Below, piece by piece: positions 7,996 through 17,358 of a stretch of 64,000 nucleotides of DNA. The notes under the pieces were generated by a model. The model saw only the letters and a list, made by a program, of their open reading frames with translations, searched no databases and had not been told where the DNA came from. The position numbers and the translations under genes are program-made. The first letter of the stretch is position 1, and each line of letters begins with the position of its first letter. The stretch is taken from NCBI GenBank assembly GCA_019391515.1, contig JAHXQP010000010.1, positions 1 to 64,000 of the forward strand, written 5' to 3'. The stretch is from Clostridiaceae bacterium. GTDB taxonomy: Bacteria > Bacillota > Clostridia > Tissierellales > Sporanaerobacteraceae.

Positions 7996-8418
7996 ATGTT
8001 GTCAAGGGTTGTATCAGCTTTTATAGGTTTATCAACAGGAATAGTAGTGGGAAATGCAGCTGGTGCTTTTATTTCTTTATTGGGTGTAGTACCAAGGTTA
8101 GCCCAGATAAGTGATACAGATGGAAAAATACCTTTATATGAGTGGGTTTTGATTTTATCAATGACAATGTTTAGTTTTACATTTTTTTTCGATTTTTCAT
8201 TTAAACTTAATAAATATTTATCCATTATATCAGGGTTGTTTTTTGGTACTTTTGTGGGACTATTTGCTTCTGCGTTAGCAGAAGTTTTAAATGTAATCCC
8301 AGTTTTATCTAGAAAGATGGAAATAACTGAGTATATACCTTTTTTAATTGTTTCAATATTATTAGGAAAGGTATCAGCTTCACTATTAAACTGGTTAGTA
8401 TTAGTAAATTACAAATAG
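7996..8418 (+). CDS. spoVAB: Stage V sporulation protein SpoVAB
   Basis: This 140-residue integral membrane protein has four predicted helices and few charged residues, as expected for SpoVAB, a component of the SpoVA complex that moves Ca-dipicolinate during spore formation and germination. The segments FIGLSTGIVVGNAAGAF and PVLSRKMEITEYIPFL resemble the family. AGGTGGTG lies just before ATG 7996. Identity rests on sequence feel plus strict gene order between spoVAA and spoVAC. Confidence 0.88.
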   Translation: MLSRVVSAFIGLSTGIVVGNAAGAFISLLGVVPRLAQISDTDGKIPLYEWVLILSMTMFSFTFFFDFSFKLNKYLSIISGLFFGTFVGLFASALAEVLNVIPVLSRKMEITEYIPFLIVSILLGKVSASLLNWLVLVNYK

Positions 8419-8431
8419 AGAGGAGAATATT

Positions 8432-8881
8432 ATGGACAGATTAAATAAAAAGGAATATGAGAAATATGCAGAAAAGAAGATTCCAAAACCTACATATTTT
8501 AAAAATATATTTTGGGCTTTTATTGTAGGTGGATTGATATGTACAATAGGTCAGTTAATTAGAAATTGGCTTTTTTCAAGAGGATTAAATGAAAAACAAG
8601 TGGCTGCTGGAACTTCCATAATGTTAGTATTTATGGGTTCTTTCTTAACTGGCATTGGAGTTTATGATAGATTAGGCAAGGTTGCAGGTGCAGGTTCAAC
8701 AGTACCTATTACTGGATTTGCCAATTCTATAGTATCTCCAGCTATGGAGCATAAAAGGGAAGGCTATGTTTTTGGAGTGGCAGCTAAGATGTTTACAATA
8801 GCGGGACCAGTTTTAGTATATGGAGTAGGAAGCTCTATTTTAGTTGGGATAATTTATTTATTATTTGGAGGTGGAAGATAA
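8432..8881 (+). CDS. spoVAC: Stage V sporulation protein SpoVAC
   Basis: This 149-residue membrane protein of the SpoVAC/SpoVAE superfamily has about four helices with small-residue-rich segments (GKVAGAGSTVPITGFANS, near 89-106) that are a family hallmark. In B. subtilis SpoVAC behaves as a mechanosensitive channel for dipicolinate release. GAGAGGAG precedes ATG 8432. The stop is one base before the spoVAD ATG and its 3' end supplies the spoVAD ribosome binding site (GGAGGTGG). Confidence 0.95.
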   Translation: MDRLNKKEYEKYAEKKIPKPTYFKNIFWAFIVGGLICTIGQLIRNWLFSRGLNEKQVAAGTSIMLVFMGSFLTGIGVYDRLGKVAGAGSTVPITGFANSIVSPAMEHKREGYVFGVAAKMFTIAGPVLVYGVGSSILVGIIYLLFGGGR

Positions 8882-8882
8882 T

Positions 8883-9902
8883 ATGGGTTTAAAGAGGGTT
8901 GGAAATCAGACAGTGAAACTGGAAAATCCTCCATCTATTATTAGTACAGCTAGTATTGTAGGACCTAAAGAAGGGCAGGGACCTTTAAAAGAGTATTTTG
9001 ATATGATTTTAGAAGATGATCTTTGGGGAACAGAATCTTGGGAAAAATGTGAGAGCAAATTGCAGGAAGAAGCGGTAAGGATGGCTTTAACTAATGCAGC
9101 ATTGTCAGAAAGTGATATAAATTATCTTTTTTCGGGAGATTTGTTAAATCAAATTATTTCATCTTCATATTGTGCTAGACAATTGAGCATTCCTTATTTT
9201 GGTCTTTATGGTGCATGTTCTACTATGGCCGAGTCATTGAGTTTAGGAGCTATGACTGTAGATGGTGGGTTCGCTGAAAAGGTTGCTTGTGTGACTTCCA
9301 GCCATTTTAGTTCAGCGGAAAGACAATTTCGCTATCCTTTAGAGTTTGGAAATCAAAGATCATTTTCTGCACAATGGACTGTTACAGGTGCTGGAGCAGC
9401 TATATTATCTTCTTCAGGGGAAGGACCTTTCATTACATACGTAACTACAGGAAAGGTTATTGATCCAGGGATAAAAGATGTAAACAATATGGGAGCAGCT
9501 ATGGCACCAGCAGCAGTTGATACTATTTCAAACCATTTTAAAGACACAGGATATAATCCAGATGATTATGATTTAATAATAACTGGAGATTTAGGTTCTG
9601 TAGGCAAAGCAATAACATCTGATTTAATGAAAGAACAAGGATATGATATATCAGAAGTATTCAATGATAGTGGGGTTAAAATATTTTATCACGAAGAACA
9701 GGATACCCATTCTGGAGGAAGCGGATGTGGTTGTTCAGCAGTAGTATTTGCTGGTTATGTATATAAGGAACTTTTGAAGGGAAGTTTAAACAAGGTTCTT
9801 TTAATTTCTACAGGTGCTCTTCACTCTTCCGTCAGTACCCAGCAAGGTGAATCTATACCAGGCATAGCACATGCAGTAACTATAAGCAATTCAATAGAGT
9901 AG
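8883..9902 (+). CDS. spoVAD: Stage V sporulation protein SpoVAD
   Basis: This 339-residue thiolase-fold protein binds dipicolinic acid directly and delivers it to the SpoVA channel. The thiolase-like Cys region (GLYGACSTMAESL), the segment CVTSSHFSSAERQFR and the Gly-rich GGSGCGCSA near the C-terminus match SpoVAD. ATG 8883 was chosen over the in-frame ATG 8865 because GGAGGTGG (8867-8874) stands between them at the right distance. It is in the operon between spoVAC and spoVAE. Confidence 0.95.
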   Translation: MGLKRVGNQTVKLENPPSIISTASIVGPKEGQGPLKEYFDMILEDDLWGTESWEKCESKLQEEAVRMALTNAALSESDINYLFSGDLLNQIISSSYCARQLSIPYFGLYGACSTMAESLSLGAMTVDGGFAEKVACVTSSHFSSAERQFRYPLEFGNQRSFSAQWTVTGAGAAILSSSGEGPFITYVTTGKVIDPGIKDVNNMGAAMAPAAVDTISNHFKDTGYNPDDYDLIITGDLGSVGKAITSDLMKEQGYDISEVFNDSGVKIFYHEEQDTHSGGSGCGCSAVVFAGYVYKELLKGSLNKVLLISTGALHSSVSTQQGESIPGIAHAVTISNSIE

Positions 9903-9917
9903 AGGAGGCTTAAAAAA

Positions 9918-10274
9918 ATGGACTATCTTAAAGCTTTTGTAATTGGTGGGATTATATGTGTTATAGGACAAATTTTGATGGATACTACTAAATTGACTCC
10001 TGCTCATATTCTTGTAATATTTGTTACATCTGGAGTTATACTTACAGCCGTAGGTATATATGAACCTTTAATTAAATATGCTGAAGCAGGAGCCTCTGTA
10101 CCTTTACCAGGGTTTGGATATGCCCTTTGTAAGGGAGCTACTGAAGGCGTAAAGAAAAACGGTCTTATAGGAGCTTTTACTGGAGGATTGGAGGCTACTG
10201 CTGGAGGTGTAGCAGGGGCTATTATATTTGGATATATTATGTCTGTAGTATCAAATCCTAAAACAAAAGACTAA
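9918..10274 (+). CDS. spoVAE: Stage V sporulation protein SpoVAE (SpoVAEB type)
   Basis: This 118-residue membrane protein is a shorter SpoVAC paralogue. It has four helices and the shared small-residue segment AEAGASVPLPGFGYA (about 55-69). It forms part of the SpoVA dipicolinate channel. AGAGGAGG lies before ATG 9918. It is the last gene of the operon here: spoVAEA and spoVAF of B. subtilis are absent at this locus, and a strong bidirectional terminator overlaps the end of the gene. Confidence 0.93.
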   Translation: MDYLKAFVIGGIICVIGQILMDTTKLTPAHILVIFVTSGVILTAVGIYEPLIKYAEAGASVPLPGFGYALCKGATEGVKKNGLIGAFTGGLEATAGGVAGAIIFGYIMSVVSNPKTKD

Positions 10275-10300
10275 GGAATTTTTCCTTAGTCTTTTGTTTT
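10261..10300. terminator. Bidirectional terminator between spoVAE and the PBP gene
   Basis: A near-perfect 18-bp inverted repeat (AAACAAAAGACTAAGGAA and its complement, loop of a few T) ends the spoVA operon on the plus strand and the convergent penicillin-binding protein gene on the minus strand. Confidence 0.85.
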
Positions 10301-10311
10301 GATTTTATTAT

Positions 10312-13173
10312 TTAGTTGCCGTTGCCTCCCGGTTCAGGTTTTCCAGAATCATCAGGTGTTTCAGGATCTTCTGGTTCATCTGTTGGATCTTTAGGTTTTT
10401 CAGGATCTTTAGGTGGTTCCACATCGTTATTATTTTTATCATCTTTTTTATCTTTATTTTCATCTTCATCTTTTTCTTTATTCTCATCTTCTTTAGGCTC
10501 TTCTTCCAATTTATCATCTTCATCTTCTTCAGGCTTTTTTTCTAGAATATCCATATGAGCTTCGCAATATCCACTAGGGACTGTACCTTGTACGAATAGT
10601 TCTGTTATTATATTTGCTTCAGGATCTGCACTACATAATGAACTAGGTAGTTTTCCAGATTTAGTACATATACTAGCACTTACGATACCTTCTGGTCTAT
10701 CGAAACTTTTATTTTTCAGTCCTTCATGAGCTTTAGTCATTGTCTTCTTCCATAGACTAGAAGCCATAGAGCTTCCTTGATTTAGTTTAATTGCAGGCGA
10801 ATCATTACCTATCCACACTGCTGATACATAATATGGTGTATATCCAACAAACCAAGCATCTGCATTTTCTTGAGTAGTACCTGTTTTACCAGCTGTAGTC
10901 ATATTAGGAATGGCTGCTCTTTTTGCTGTACCATTCGATACAGTAGTTCTCAAAATATCAGTCATTATATAAGCTACTTGTGGAGATACTACTTTATTTT
11001 TCTTTGGTTGATTGTCTATCAATACATTTCCATTTCTATCTAATATCTTAGTGAAAGCTATAGGTTCTATATAGGTTCCATTGTTTGCAATAGAGCCATA
11101 GGCAGCTGTCATTTCTAATGGAGTAAGGCCTCTTGTCATACCACCAAGCCCTAAAGCTGCAAGGTTTTCATCATTACTATTTTTATTTTCACTGCGGGAT
11201 ACAAAATTATCATTTTCAGGTTTATCTTTATTAACAATTCCCATTTTAGATAGATATTCTATAGAAGTATCTATACCAATGGATTCTAAAGCTTTAACAG
11301 AGTTAACATTTATAGATTGTTCTACAGATTTTCTAACTGGAGTAGGTCCCCGATATCCTTTATACCAGTTGGTTGGCCACAATCTGCCAGCTCCATCATA
11401 ATGAGGAGCATCATCAATAGCAGTAGCTGCAGTAAATCCATTATCTAATGCTGGTAAATATACAGCAATAGGTTTTATAGATGAACCAGGTTGTCTAGGA
11501 GAAGCGGTAGCTCTATTTAATAGCTTATTACCTTGAATATCCCTTCCACCTACCAATGCTTTTATTTGGCCATTATGATGATCCATAATTACTGTAGCAG
11601 ATTGAGGTTGAACAACCCCGTCATTACTTCTAAAGAAATAATTATTAGCTATAATTAAATTACCATTCCCATCTATTGAATAAAAATCTTTGTTTTCAGC
11701 TAAAAATTTCTTAGAAATAATTAATTCTTTATTGTCCCCTATGCTATAGGTATTTTCGCCAAGAGCTAAAGATCCTACTGTATGGGTAACTAAATTTCTC
11801 TTGTCATTAATAGTATAATAATCAGTAATATCTATACTTTTAGTATAGGGTTTCAGCTTCTTATTGTTGATTATTAAATTATCATTTTCAAGTTGAAAAG
11901 TACCTTTTTCAATTTTTAGGTTGAAGTTTTCATCAAATAGGTTTTGTTGATTATAATAGATGATGTTATTTCTATCATCTCTAATATTTCTATTTCCATC
12001 TAAAGACCAGCTTATTAGTACAGGTTTTCCTGAGCCACCTGGATTTCCAAATAGTATTTCTGTAAAGTTTCTATATACTTCTTCTATTTTATGTTGCATT
12101 TCTATATCCATAGTAGAATAAATTTTTAAACCACCAGTATATAATTCTTTTTCTGCTTCTTCTTTTGTATAGCCAAGTTTTTCAACTAGGGCATCGATGG
12201 CTTGGGATTTAACAAAATCATTAAAATAGGAAGAAATACCTTTTATCTTCTTTTCTCCAGGTTTTAAGTCTTTTTTAACATCTTCGTTTAAGGCTTGATT
12301 ATATTCTTCATTTGAAATATAGCCTAATTCTTTCATTTTCATGAGCACTATTTTTTGACGTTTTACGGCTTCTTCATTATACACAGCAATATATTTTTCA
12401 CCTAGTATATCGATTTGTCCAACCTCAATATTGCTATTGCTGTCGAAGTTTTCAGGTTTAATCGTTTTATAAGGTGGATATTTTGATGGACTTTTAACTA
12501 TTCCTGCAAGAAGAGCACTTTCTGCAATAGTCAAATCCTCTACATCTTTTGAAAAATAAGTTTGCGATGCTTCTTGGACTCCATAAGCTCCTTGACCTAG
12601 ATATATCCTATTTAAATATGCTTCAAGGATTTGATCTTTTGTAAGAGATTTTTCTAATTGGAGAGCTATATAAGCTTCCTTTATTTTTCTATCTAGCTTT
12701 TTTTCATTAGTTAGATAGAGATTTCTAGCTAACTGTTGAGTTATAGTACTAGCACCTCTTACTGTAGATTTTGCTCGAATATTATCTACAATAGCACTCA
12801 TAATGCCCTTTGGATCTACTCCCATATGCTTTTCAAATCTTTCATCTTCAATGGAAACAAATGCGCTTTGTAAATGTTTAGGTATTTTTTCTAAATCTAC
12901 AATAGTTCTATATTCTTCTGTTTGAATTTTTTCTATGACCTTTCCATTTTCATCTAAGATAAAAGAAGTTTGATTTAGTAGCGCTTCTATATTTGAAGGT
13001 TCTATATCTGGTGCATCTTTTGCAATAGCTATAACAATACCAGTTACAGCACCGATTGATACCACTACAGCTATTAGTAAAACTAATAAAAATATTTTAA
13101 ACTTACTTCTTTTCTTAGTTGTTTCTTTTTTGTTCTTTTCACTTCTTGTTCTTTTTTTATTACTTTCTGACAT
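10312..13173 (-). CDS. Class A penicillin-binding protein (PBP1A type), long acidic tail
   Basis: This 953-residue bifunctional peptidoglycan synthase has a basic cytoplasmic N-terminus and one transmembrane helix (about 25-51). The GT51 glycosyltransferase domain has EDERFEKH (109-116). The transpeptidase domain has SxxK in PGSSIKP (near 562), SxN in SINVN and KTGT in GKTGTTQ (near 765). An inserted beta-rich stretch of about 130 residues (roughly 380-510) precedes the transpeptidase core. The last ~80 residues are a low-complexity Glu/Asp/Lys/Pro tail ending in Gly/Asn. AAGGAGGT lies just before the ATG. It makes cell wall during growth and possibly sporulation. Monocistronic. Confidence 0.93.
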   Translation of the reverse strand: MSESNKKRTRSEKNKKETTKKRSKFKIFLLVLLIAVVVSIGAVTGIVIAIAKDAPDIEPSNIEALLNQTSFILDENGKVIEKIQTEEYRTIVDLEKIPKHLQSAFVSIEDERFEKHMGVDPKGIMSAIVDNIRAKSTVRGASTITQQLARNLYLTNEKKLDRKIKEAYIALQLEKSLTKDQILEAYLNRIYLGQGAYGVQEASQTYFSKDVEDLTIAESALLAGIVKSPSKYPPYKTIKPENFDSNSNIEVGQIDILGEKYIAVYNEEAVKRQKIVLMKMKELGYISNEEYNQALNEDVKKDLKPGEKKIKGISSYFNDFVKSQAIDALVEKLGYTKEEAEKELYTGGLKIYSTMDIEMQHKIEEVYRNFTEILFGNPGGSGKPVLISWSLDGNRNIRDDRNNIIYYNQQNLFDENFNLKIEKGTFQLENDNLIINNKKLKPYTKSIDITDYYTINDKRNLVTHTVGSLALGENTYSIGDNKELIISKKFLAENKDFYSIDGNGNLIIANNYFFRSNDGVVQPQSATVIMDHHNGQIKALVGGRDIQGNKLLNRATASPRQPGSSIKPIAVYLPALDNGFTAATAIDDAPHYDGAGRLWPTNWYKGYRGPTPVRKSVEQSINVNSVKALESIGIDTSIEYLSKMGIVNKDKPENDNFVSRSENKNSNDENLAALGLGGMTRGLTPLEMTAAYGSIANNGTYIEPIAFTKILDRNGNVLIDNQPKKNKVVSPQVAYIMTDILRTTVSNGTAKRAAIPNMTTAGKTGTTQENADAWFVGYTPYYVSAVWIGNDSPAIKLNQGSSMASSLWKKTMTKAHEGLKNKSFDRPEGIVSASICTKSGKLPSSLCSADPEANIITELFVQGTVPSGYCEAHMDILEKKPEEDEDDKLEEEPKEDENKEKDEDENKDKKDDKNNNDVEPPKDPEKPKDPTDEPEDPETPDDSGKPEPGGNGN

Positions 13174-13217
13174 TAAAATACCTCCTTAAATGGGAAAAAA
13201 GGTAAAATAATAAGTTA

Positions 13218-13246
13218 ATTATAACATATAAATTATTCCCTGTTAA
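13218..13246 (-). promoter_or_regulatory. Vegetative promoter of the PBP gene
   Basis: On the minus strand TTAACA (13246-13241) and TATAAT (13223-13218) are separated by exactly 17 bases, a good sigma-A promoter about 45 bases before the start codon. Confidence 0.65.
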
Positions 13247-13344
13247 CTTATAGTATTTTACTATAATCATTATAATATATTTTTCTTATAAACACACACT
13301 TTAAACTATCAGCATGCATATATTATATACGAGGGGGGCTTTTT

Positions 13345-13989
13345 TTGAAACATTTATTTAAAAAAAATAAACATATTATATGGATAGTTTTAGTAGTTTT
13401 CATTGGAATATACATATTTAGATATATTGACAAAAATATTAAACCTACACTGGTGGCTATATCAGAAATTAAAGCAAAAGCTATAGCCAATCAAGTGATA
13501 AATGATTCTGTTAATTTAAAAGTAAATGATGATATAGATTATAAAGATTTAATATTTGTTAGGTATGATGATAATGGAAAGGTCACTTTGATGCAAGCAA
13601 ATACCATAATTATGAACAATATATCTTCAGAAGTTGCCTCAGAAGTTCAAAAACGATTGAAAAAAGTTTCAGAATCAGAAGTAGATGTACCATTAAGCAA
13701 TGCCTTTGATACACAACTTTTAAACTTACCTAGTATTAATATGAAAATGGTACCTGAAGGAACAGTTTATGTAGATTTTGCAACTGAATTTCAAGAATCA
13801 GGTATCAATCAAACTAGGCATAGGATTTATTTAATTGTAGAGGCTAATATTAAAATTATTGTACCTTTGGTTTCAGAAGAAGTTAAAATTAGTACTAATG
13901 TACCAATTGCAGAAACTGTAATAATAGGTGATGTACCAGACCAGTATATAAATGTTCCCAAGGATGAAGTACTTAAAATAGTTAAATAA
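13345..13989 (+). CDS. yunB: Sporulation protein YunB
   Basis: This 214-residue protein has one N-terminal membrane anchor (about 11-27) and an extracytoplasmic domain. The segments VPEGTVYVDFATEF and SGINQTRHRIYL, followed by VPIAETVIIGDVP, are typical of YunB, a mother-cell sporulation protein needed for normal spore formation in B. subtilis; its biochemical role is unknown. TTG 13345 is used because GAGGGGGG lies eight bases upstream. It is divergent from the PBP gene and separate from hflX. Confidence 0.88.
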   Translation: MKHLFKKNKHIIWIVLVVFIGIYIFRYIDKNIKPTLVAISEIKAKAIANQVINDSVNLKVNDDIDYKDLIFVRYDDNGKVTLMQANTIIMNNISSEVASEVQKRLKKVSESEVDVPLSNAFDTQLLNLPSINMKMVPEGTVYVDFATEFQESGINQTRHRIYLIVEANIKIIVPLVSEEVKISTNVPIAETVIIGDVPDQYINVPKDEVLKIVK

Positions 13990-14033
13990 TGTGAAAAGAA
14001 ATAAAATATATAGTATAATACTATAAAGAATAT

Positions 14034-15335
14034 ATGGATGGTGATATGGTGATTTTAACTGAAGAGTCAAAAGAGAGGATATTGATTGTAGGAATAGATT
14101 TAGGAGAGAAGGATTTTGATATAGAGGATTCTATGAAAGAACTAGAAGAGCTTGTGAAAGCAGCCAATGGTCAAGTAATAGAAAGAATTGTTCAAAGAAG
14201 AGAAAAAATCAATGCAGCTTATTATATAGGAAAAGGGAAAGCAAATGAGATAAAAAACTATTGTTATGAACTAGATATAGATACTGTAGTATTTAATGAT
14301 GAGCTTTCACCAGCTCAAATAAAAAATTTAGAAAATATAATAGAGAGGAAAATAATAGATAGAACCAATTTGATCTTGGATATATTTGCTAAAAGGGCAA
14401 GTTCTAAGGAAGGACAACTTCAAGTAGAGCTAGCTCAGCTTAAATATAGACTTCCTAGACTTGTAGGTCTTAGGGATTATCTATCTAGAGAGGGTGGGGG
14501 TATAGGTACTAGGGGCCCTGGAGAACAAAAGTTAGAAACAGATAGACGTCATATTTTAAGGGAAATTGACAACATTGAAAAGCAATTGAAAGATATAAAA
14601 AGGACTAGGGATGTAAAAAGGAAAAGAAGAGAAAAAACTCAGTTACCTATAGTAGCGTTGGTAGGCTATACAAATGCAGGTAAATCTACACTTTTAAATA
14701 AAATAATTGAGTTAAATGAAAATTATGATGAGGATAAAAAAGTATTTGTATATGATATGCTTTTTGCCACGTTAGATACATCCCTTAGAAAAGGAGAATT
14801 ACCTAATGGTCAGTCTTTCCTTATAACTGATACAGTAGGTTTTGTTAGCAAACTTCCTACTGATTTAGTAGAGGCTTTCAAAGGTACTTTAGAAGAGGTA
14901 ATGTATGCAGATTTACTTCTTCATGTAGTAGATGCTTCAAATAAAAATTTAGATCTTCAAATGGCAACAACTTATAACATATTGAAGGACTTAAAGGTGA
15001 TAGACAAACCAATTATTACAGTATTTAATAAAATCGATAAAGTAGGAGATAGACAATTAATATATGATACTCAATATGTTGATAAAAAAATATTTACATC
15101 TGCAAAGAATGGGAAAAATATAGATAAACTATTGGGTATGATACAAGAAAATCTACCTATAAATTATATAGATACTATTCTACTTATTCCTTATGACAAA
15201 CAAGATATACTATCCCATATATTGGATAATTACAATATAGAGAGTATTGAACATAAGGAGAAGGGCACAGAGATAAAAGTAGAACTAAGCAGTGTTGATT
15301 ATGAAAAGTATTTTAATTATGTTAAAAACAGGTGA
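14034..15335 (+). CDS. hflX: Ribosome-associated GTPase HflX
   Basis: About 433 residues. The N-terminal HflX domain includes YIGKGKANEI and the linker motif GPGEQKLETDRR, followed by a coiled-coil helix pair. The G domain has G1 GYTNAGKST (about 210-218), G3 DTVGF and G4 NKID. HflX splits stalled or hibernating ribosomes under stress. The start is uncertain: ATG 14034, ATG 14046 and GTG 14049 are in frame and share one weak GGATGGTGAT region. The next gene follows after six bases, so they are probably co-transcribed. Confidence 0.93.
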   Translation: MDGDMVILTEESKERILIVGIDLGEKDFDIEDSMKELEELVKAANGQVIERIVQRREKINAAYYIGKGKANEIKNYCYELDIDTVVFNDELSPAQIKNLENIIERKIIDRTNLILDIFAKRASSKEGQLQVELAQLKYRLPRLVGLRDYLSREGGGIGTRGPGEQKLETDRRHILREIDNIEKQLKDIKRTRDVKRKRREKTQLPIVALVGYTNAGKSTLLNKIIELNENYDEDKKVFVYDMLFATLDTSLRKGELPNGQSFLITDTVGFVSKLPTDLVEAFKGTLEEVMYADLLLHVVDASNKNLDLQMATTYNILKDLKVIDKPIITVFNKIDKVGDRQLIYDTQYVDKKIFTSAKNGKNIDKLLGMIQENLPINYIDTILLIPYDKQDILSHILDNYNIESIEHKEKGTEIKVELSSVDYEKYFNYVKNR

Positions 15336-15341
15336 TATATT

Positions 15342-15992
15342 GTGATTGAAAGAACTCTTTGGAAAGATATTTCTAAACTTGAGGATTATTTTATAACTTA
15401 TTTACTATATAAAGAGGGCAAGCCTATAGAAAGCATTGCCCTCATAAGAAGAATGTCTAAACAAGAAGTTGAAAAGGATATTATAAAAAGTAAAATATTT
15501 TTATCAAAGGATTCAAAAAAAGGAAATAAAGAGGATAAGTTGATAAAGATCATAAGCCTGACTAAAAAAGATAGGATTTTGTATTTAAAGGATATGACAG
15601 AGGAAGAAAAGAATAGATTGTCTGATGAAATATATAATAGATATATTAAATTCAAAAATCAAGAGGATAGAATGATACTTATCTGGTTTATAGGTGAGCT
15701 TAATGAAGAAAGATTTCTTCCCTTTTTAAGAATGGAACTGAGAAGCAAAAATGTAAACTATAGAAGGCTAGCTTGTTCTGCACTAGGTAAGATGAAGAAT
15801 AAAGAAGCAAAACCTTGGCTAGAAGCAACTTTAAAAGATGAAAATCCACAAGTGAGACAATATGCAGTAAAAGCTTTATCAGGGATTGGAGATTCTCATA
15901 CTTTAGAATTGTTAAGAGAAGTTGTTTTAACAGATGAAAAAGAGTATGTAAAAAGGGCTGCTAAACAATCTATTGAAGAAATAAAAAAATAA
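15342..15992 (+). CDS. HEAT-repeat protein, unknown function
   Basis: This 216-residue protein has two parts. The first ~110 residues are helical and begin with a segment that resembles a winged-helix recognition unit (DYFITYLLYKEGKPIESIALI). The second part (about 115-216) holds three HEAT-like repeats with the pattern LG/AL..R..A..AL......PWL, for example RRLACSALGKMKNKEAKPWL and RQYAVKALSGIGDSHTLEL. Such repeats form protein-binding solenoids. The GTG start lies six bases after the hflX stop, overlapping a GGTGATAT site. Its partner and role are unknown; the hflX neighbourhood hints at ribosome or stress functions. Confidence 0.75.
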   Translation: MIERTLWKDISKLEDYFITYLLYKEGKPIESIALIRRMSKQEVEKDIIKSKIFLSKDSKKGNKEDKLIKIISLTKKDRILYLKDMTEEEKNRLSDEIYNRYIKFKNQEDRMILIWFIGELNEERFLPFLRMELRSKNVNYRRLACSALGKMKNKEAKPWLEATLKDENPQVRQYAVKALSGIGDSHTLELLREVVLTDEKEYVKRAAKQSIEEIKK

Positions 15993-16133
15993 ATTGAAAA
16001 AATAGGATTAATAATAAAAGTATTACATAAGATATATTAAGAAGGCTTTTGAAGAAGTATTTTCAGAAAAATGTTGAAATTCAATTAAATCTAATGTATC
16101 ATTAAATATAAGAGAAAAGGGAGGTTGATGCCA

Positions 16134-16577
16134 ATGATAATAAGAAAATGTGCTGGCGGTATAGTTTTCCACAATAATAAGGTGTTTATTTTAAAAAATG
16201 ATAAAGGTCACTGGGTATTACCAAAAGGGAAAATTCGTAACGGTTCTCTAGCAGTGGAGACGGCCCTAAAGCGTGTAAAGATTGAAGGGGGCGTTGAAGG
16301 AACAATAATTTCTACTGCAGGAGAAACTAGTTACGAATTTTATTCTTTATCGAGAAAACAACCTGTGTACAATTTTATCACTTGGTACATTATGGAGTCT
16401 CAATCTGAGGTATTTAAAATAAAGAGAGATTTAGGTTTTCAAGATGGAGGCTTCTTCCCTATTGAAGAGGCTATGGAAAAAATAACTCATAATCAAGATA
16501 AATCACTTATAAACCTTTCCTTTAAAAAATATTTAGAAATAAAAGAAATGGATGAAATTAAAGAAGTTTATGTCTAA
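16134..16577 (+). CDS. Nudix-fold protein with degenerate Nudix box
   Basis: This 147-residue protein aligns with Nudix hydrolases from the start (RKCAGGIVFHNNKVFIL ... GHWVLPKGK). In the 23-residue Nudix box Gx5Ex7REUxEExGU, Gly32 is kept, but the first Glu is Ser38, the REU triad is Lys46-Arg47-Val48, and the first Glu of EE is Ile50; only Glu51 remains. Metal-dependent pyrophosphatase activity is therefore doubtful, and it may be a nucleotide-sensing pseudoenzyme. ATG 16134 was chosen since GGGAGG ends nine bases upstream; ATG 16128 is too close. A strong terminator follows. Confidence 0.82.
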   Translation: MIIRKCAGGIVFHNNKVFILKNDKGHWVLPKGKIRNGSLAVETALKRVKIEGGVEGTIISTAGETSYEFYSLSRKQPVYNFITWYIMESQSEVFKIKRDLGFQDGGFFPIEEAMEKITHNQDKSLINLSFKKYLEIKEMDEIKEVYV

Positions 16578-16604
16578 GGGTAGCTTGCTACCCTTAATTT
16601 TTTT
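16575..16604 (+). terminator. Terminator after the Nudix-fold gene
   Basis: TAAGGGTAGC / GCTACCCTTA hairpin with a two-base loop, followed by seven T residues. Confidence 0.85.
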
Positions 16605-16659
16605 GAAATTAATGATATAATTGTTAGTACATGAGGACAATACAGGAAAGGTGATAAGT

Positions 16660-17307
16660 ATGAAAACTAGATATAGAACTATATATAAAATGGGTGAAGA
16701 TGAAATTTCAATAAAGAAGTCTAGATTTATTGGATATGCAATGCCTGTTGAAACAGAAGATAAAGCCATAAAATTTATTGAAGAAATTAAAACTAAACAT
16801 AGAGATGCAACCCATAATGTCTATGCTTATGTTTTAGGAGGGGATAATAATATTCAAAGATATAGTGATGACGGGGAACCTAGTGGAACTGCAGGAATAC
16901 CAGCTTTAGAAGTCATAAAAAAGGAAGATTTAAGAAATATAGCTGTAGTAGTTACTAGATATTTTGGTGGCAAGAAATTAGGAACTGGAGGGCTTATAAG
17001 AGCATATACAAAAGGTGCTAAGATTGGTTTGGAAGCTGGCATTATAATAGATAAAATACTTTTTAGAAAAGTAAAAGTTAGGATTGATTATACCCTTTAT
17101 GGTATGGTAGAAAATTATTTAATAAATAAAGGAATATATATAGAAGACACTGTATTTGATGATGCAGTTAATCTTATACTTTATATTGAATATGAGAAAG
17201 ACGAAATATTTAGAAATACTATACGGGAATTAACAAATGGAACTGGTATTATTGATGATATTGGAGAAGAATACCTTTCTATAAAAGATGGAAAAATATT
17301 AAAGTAG
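16660..17307 (+). CDS. YigZ/IMPACT family protein
   Basis: This 215-residue protein has the UPF0029/IMPACT layout. The N-terminal domain carries the conserved DATHNVYAYVLG and DDGEPSGTAG motifs, and KLGTGGLIRAY follows; a ferredoxin-like C-terminal domain completes it. Bacterial members (YigZ, YvyE) bind nucleic acid or ribosomes; their exact function is uncertain. ATG 16660 has AGGAAAGGTG upstream; an in-frame TTG at 16621 lacks a ribosome binding site. The length is normal for the family. Confidence 0.9.
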   Translation: MKTRYRTIYKMGEDEISIKKSRFIGYAMPVETEDKAIKFIEEIKTKHRDATHNVYAYVLGGDNNIQRYSDDGEPSGTAGIPALEVIKKEDLRNIAVVVTRYFGGKKLGTGGLIRAYTKGAKIGLEAGIIIDKILFRKVKVRIDYTLYGMVENYLINKGIYIEDTVFDDAVNLILYIEYEKDEIFRNTIRELTNGTGIIDDIGEEYLSIKDGKILK

Positions 17308-17358
17308 TTTAAGATTAAATATACATAGACGGGGTACTTATATAATGGAGGTGTAGGT

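Noticed and set aside
10308-10523. Minus-strand Met/Lys/Ile-rich frame
   Set aside because: A shifted frame of the same repetitive PBP tail; its composition is not protein-like.
10316-10558. Plus-strand Ser/Gly-rich frame of 80 codons
   Set aside because: It is the complement of the low-complexity tail of the PBP gene and has no ribosome binding site.
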